A stretch of 64,000 bases of DNA, taken from the NCBI GenBank assembly GCA_037189645.1, contig JBBCIY010000001.1, positions 62,001 through 126,000 on the forward strand. The letters are read 5' to 3'. Made by a program: the position numbers and the translations under genes. The notes beneath the pieces were generated by a model. The model made no database searches. It was not told where the DNA came from and was given only the letters and a program-made list of their open reading frames with translations. This stretch comes from Taishania sp037189645. GTDB taxonomy: Bacteria > Bacteroidota > Bacteroidia > Flavobacteriales_D > Crocinitomicaceae. This document shows, piece by piece, positions 61,940 through 64,000 of the stretch; position 1 is the stretch's first letter, and each line of letters starts with the position of its first letter.

Positions 61940-62880
61940 ACATATTCGTTTTTACGGTACACTTCGCTTTGGTCTTCCGTCATCAGCTGGTAATAGGTCT
62001 GGTAACGGGATTCAAATATCTCTCCCTTTTCAACGGCCTCTTTTACGGCGCATTTGGGTTCGTTCAGGTGCTTGCAGTTGTGAAACCTGCATTGATTCAA
62101 TCGCTCCCGCATTTCCGGGAAATAATGGGAAATATGCTCTTTCTCTATTTCGGTGATCCCGAAAGCCCTTATTCCGGGAGTATCAATAATGTACCCTCCG
62201 GAAGCAAGCTGGTGCATTTCCGCGAAAGTAGTGGTATGTTTTCCCTGCAGGTGCGCGTCTGAAATTTCCCCTGTTTTTAAGTTAAGAGAAGGATCCAGGC
62301 TGTTGACAAGTGTGCTTTTTCCTACCCCTGAATGGCCCGAAATCATTACTTGCTTTCCGTTGATCTCTTCTTTCAGGAACTGGATAGAGCCTGCATCACC
62401 GGCATGAATCAGGTGGGTATTGTAACCGATGGTCTTGTACATGAACGCAAGCGCGTTAGCATATTCCAGCTCTTCCTCATCGTACAGGTCTGTTTTGTTG
62501 AACAGAATCGTAACCGGGATCCTGAACGATTCGGCAGAAACGAGGAAACGGTCGATGAAAGCCAGGTGAGTAACCGGATTTTTAAGCGTGACGACCAGGT
62601 AAGCCCTGTCCACATTCGCTGCCAGGATCTGCATCTGCTTACTCAGGTTAGTCGATTTCCGGACGATGTAATTGGTGCGCTTCTCGATGGATTCGATCGT
62701 GCGGTTTCCTTCTCCGTCTACATCATCGGATAATAAAACAGTATCGCCCGCAGCAACGGGGTTCGTCGTGCTCAGCCCTTCCAGGCGGATTTTCCCCCGG
62801 ATGCGGCAGTTCACTACGGAGCCGTCTTCCAGCTCTACCGTGTACCATTTTCCCGTCGATTTTAAAACTTTTCCTTTCAA
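61936..62880 (-). CDS. rsgA: Ribosome small-subunit GTPase RsgA
   Basis: A circularly permuted GTPase that helps 30S maturation. From the TTG at 62880 it is 314 residues and begins MKGKVLKSTGKWYTVELED, matching Bacteroidota RsgA. An ATG at 62925 would add 15 residues rich in Leu and Ser with no homology, and a TATCTTTA -7 element (minus strand, 62899-62906) lies inside that extension. Motifs are FNKTDL (G4), GHSGVGKST (G1), and CRFHNCKHLNEPKC, the zinc site. It overlaps dtd by four bases. Confidence 0.93.
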   Translation of the reverse strand: MKGKVLKSTGKWYTVELEDGSVVNCRIRGKIRLEGLSTTNPVAAGDTVLLSDDVDGEGNRTIESIEKRTNYIVRKSTNLSKQMQILAANVDRAYLVVTLKNPVTHLAFIDRFLVSAESFRIPVTILFNKTDLYDEEELEYANALAFMYKTIGYNTHLIHAGDAGSIQFLKEEINGKQVMISGHSGVGKSTLVNSLDPSLNLKTGEISDAHLQGKHTTTFAEMHQLASGGYIIDTPGIRAFGITEIEKEHISHYFPEMRERLNQCRFHNCKHLNEPKCAVKEAVEKGEIFESRYQTYYQLMTEDQSEVYRKNEYV

Positions 62881-62898
62881 ATTGGATGCTTTTGGATG

Positions 62899-62906
62899 TA
62901 AAGATA
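62899..62906 (-). promoter_or_regulatory. -7 element of rsgA
   Basis: The minus strand reads TATCTTTA, one base off the -7 consensus. A start of transcription near 62893 leaves about 13 bases before the TTG at 62880, supporting that start. Confidence 0.5.
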
Positions 62907-62941
62907 ATGAGAATAAGAGCATCAATGGCGTTTATTGCGGG

Positions 62942-63964
62942 TTATAGCTCTATCCGCGCTTTTGCGGCAATGCTCTGGTCGGCAAACAGGCCTTTGTCGT
63001 ACATGTATTTCCCGGTAATGGCGATCATCGCTGCGTTATCCGTACAATATTCGAATTTGGGGATGTAAACGTTCCAGCTCAGTTCTTCCGCTGCCTTTCC
63101 GATGGCGTTTCGCAAACCGCTGTTGGCGCTTACACCCCCGGCGATCGCAATTTCCCTGATGTTTAGATCCTTTGCTGCTTTCTTCAGCTTTTTCAGTAAA
63201 ATTTCAATAATGGTATGCTGGATGGAAGCACACAGGTCATCCAGGTTTTCCCGGATGAAATGCGGATTTTCTTTTTCCTGCTTTTGGAGAAAATACAGGA
63301 TGGATGTTTTCAGCCCGCTGAAGCTATAATCGTATGCTTTGATCTGCGGCTTGCTGAATGCAAACCGTTCCGGGTTTCCGTTATGAGCATGCTTATCGAT
63401 CAAAGGCCCGCCAGGGTAGGGGAAACCCAGTAATTTAGCCGATTTGTCAAATGCTTCTCCGGCGGCATCATCAATTGTAGATCCGATGATTTCCATTTTC
63501 AGGTAATCTTTTACCAGGACGATTTGCGTGTGCCCGCCTGAAACGGTTAAGCACAAAAAAGGGAATTCCGGCTTTTTCTTTCCTTCATCATCAATGAAAT
63601 GTGCCAGTACGTGGCCGTGCATGTGATTGACGTCCATCATCGGGATGTTCATTGCCAGTGCGAATGCCTTCGAGAAAGATGTTCCGACCACCAGGGAACC
63701 CAGCAATCCCGGGCCTCTGGTAAAAGCGATGGCATCAATGTCCTCCTTTTTGATCCCGGCTTTTTTAATCGCTGTGGCTACTACCGGGATAATGTTTTGC
63801 TGATGCGCGCGGCTGGCCAGTTCCGGCACGACACCTCCATATTCTTCATGAATTTTCTGTCCCGCTATGATATTCGATAAAATGGCAGTATTTTTGAGGA
63901 TTGCAGCGGAAGTATCATCACACGATGACTCAATTCCCAATATTATTGTATCTTTTTTATCCAA
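62942..63964 (-). CDS. tsaD: tRNA threonylcarbamoyltransferase TsaD
   Basis: A 340-residue TsaD (Kae1/YgjD), which attaches threonylcarbamoyl to A37 of ANN-reading tRNAs. ILGIESSCDDTSAAIL starts the ASKHA fold, VNHMHGHVLAHF holds the metal-binding histidines, and AIAGGVSANSGLR is the second phosphate region. Normal length. It diverges from the gene at 63987, with the two promoters overlapping. rsgA lies 62 bases after its stop. Confidence 0.97.
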   Translation of the reverse strand: MDKKDTIILGIESSCDDTSAAILKNTAILSNIIAGQKIHEEYGGVVPELASRAHQQNIIPVVATAIKKAGIKKEDIDAIAFTRGPGLLGSLVVGTSFSKAFALAMNIPMMDVNHMHGHVLAHFIDDEGKKKPEFPFLCLTVSGGHTQIVLVKDYLKMEIIGSTIDDAAGEAFDKSAKLLGFPYPGGPLIDKHAHNGNPERFAFSKPQIKAYDYSFSGLKTSILYFLQKQEKENPHFIRENLDDLCASIQHTIIEILLKKLKKAAKDLNIREIAIAGGVSANSGLRNAIGKAAEELSWNVYIPKFEYCTDNAAMIAITGKYMYDKGLFADQSIAAKARIEL

Positions 63965-63970
63965 GTTACG

Positions 63971-63978
63971 TAATTTTG
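63971..63978 (+). promoter_or_regulatory. -7 element of the gene at 63987
   Basis: TAATTTTG matches TAnnTTTG nine bases before the plus-strand ATG. Confidence 0.5.
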
Positions 63979-63986
63979 TAAAAAAT

Positions 63987-64000
63987 ATGACAAAAGTACT
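63987..64000 (+). CDS. Start of a divergent gene, cut by window end
   Basis: An ATG at 63987 begins a frame (Met-Thr-Lys-Val) that runs off the window. A -7 element lies just upstream. In many Flavobacteriales a TamB-like (DUF490) gene is divergent from tsaD, so that is the likeliest identity, but only four codons are visible. Treat it as a possible start only. Confidence 0.35.
63991..63998 (-). promoter_or_regulatory. -7 element of tsaD
   Basis: The minus strand reads TACTTTTG, an exact -7 match, 26 bases before the tsaD start. It lies within the first codons of the divergent gene at 63987. Confidence 0.55.

Noticed and set aside
61000..63964. Single operon from tsaD to the amidohydrolase
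   Set aside because: A -7 element before rsgA and a 58-base gap before the amidohydrolase suggest at least two units, although read-through is possible.

Overview
The window reads as a chromosome segment of a Bacteroidota bacterium, most likely order Flavobacteriales (a Crocinitomicaceae/Fluviicola-like genome would fit, but I cannot prove the genus). The signs are a type IX secretion C-terminal sorting domain on a SprB-repeat protein, TAnnTTTG-type -7 promoter elements in many gaps, almost no Shine-Dalgarno sequences, and Bacteroidota-restricted families (DUF2279, DUF6150, DUF983, YfhO, the E1 alpha-beta fusion). I see no rRNA, tRNA, CRISPR array, transposase or prophage.

Layout. 1-4273: end of a sigma-54 activator, a YfhO membrane protein and a family 2 glycosyltransferase. 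4363-10000: an A+T-rich block. It holds a minus-strand pair (Asp/Glu racemase, methyltransferase) and a plus-strand cassette: a nucleotidyltransferase fused to a SerK/ParB-like serine kinase domain, a second nucleotidyltransferase, a DUF711 protein and a LicD-family transferase. I think this is the most novel system in the window: a probable pathway that makes a nucleotide-activated phospho-compound, possibly from phosphoserine, and attaches it to a surface glycan. 10052-13843: a large secreted T9SS cargo protein. 14159-15409: an ABC-2 polysaccharide-export permease and a small unknown.

15571-20268 is the fatty-acid start block (DUF177, rpmF, plsX, fabH, accB, accC). 20435-25496 holds a coiled-coil membrane protein, an RRM protein, an enoyl-CoA hydratase, a DUF2279 protein, a helical-repeat unknown and a SpmA/B-type transporter. 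25654-32114 carries a 2-oxoacid dehydrogenase E1 fusion, a 35-residue membrane protein and an nhaA-trkH-trkA cation operon. 32236-42572 is mostly housekeeping: a second biotin carboxylase, Hsp20, sucC, a DEAD-box helicase, typA, a TPR protein, a ComA-like synthase and a bacilliredoxin. 42704-49819 holds an MFS transporter, a threonine dehydrogenase-like SDR, YwqK-like and DUF6150 secreted proteins, and carB.

49946-59410 returns to surface polysaccharide: a HisF2/WbpG acetamidino pair, DUF983, a methyltransferase, the Wzt-type ATPase, a hexapeptide acetyltransferase, three glycosyltransferase-like proteins and a zinc-ribbon methyltransferase. 59422-63964 is a minus-strand block (tsaD, rsgA, dtd, MazG-like, amidohydrolase lipoprotein). 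A further gene begins at 63987 and runs out of the window. Taken together, the two polysaccharide regions, the split Wzm/Wzt pair and the LicD cassette suggest an elaborate decorated cell-surface glycan.
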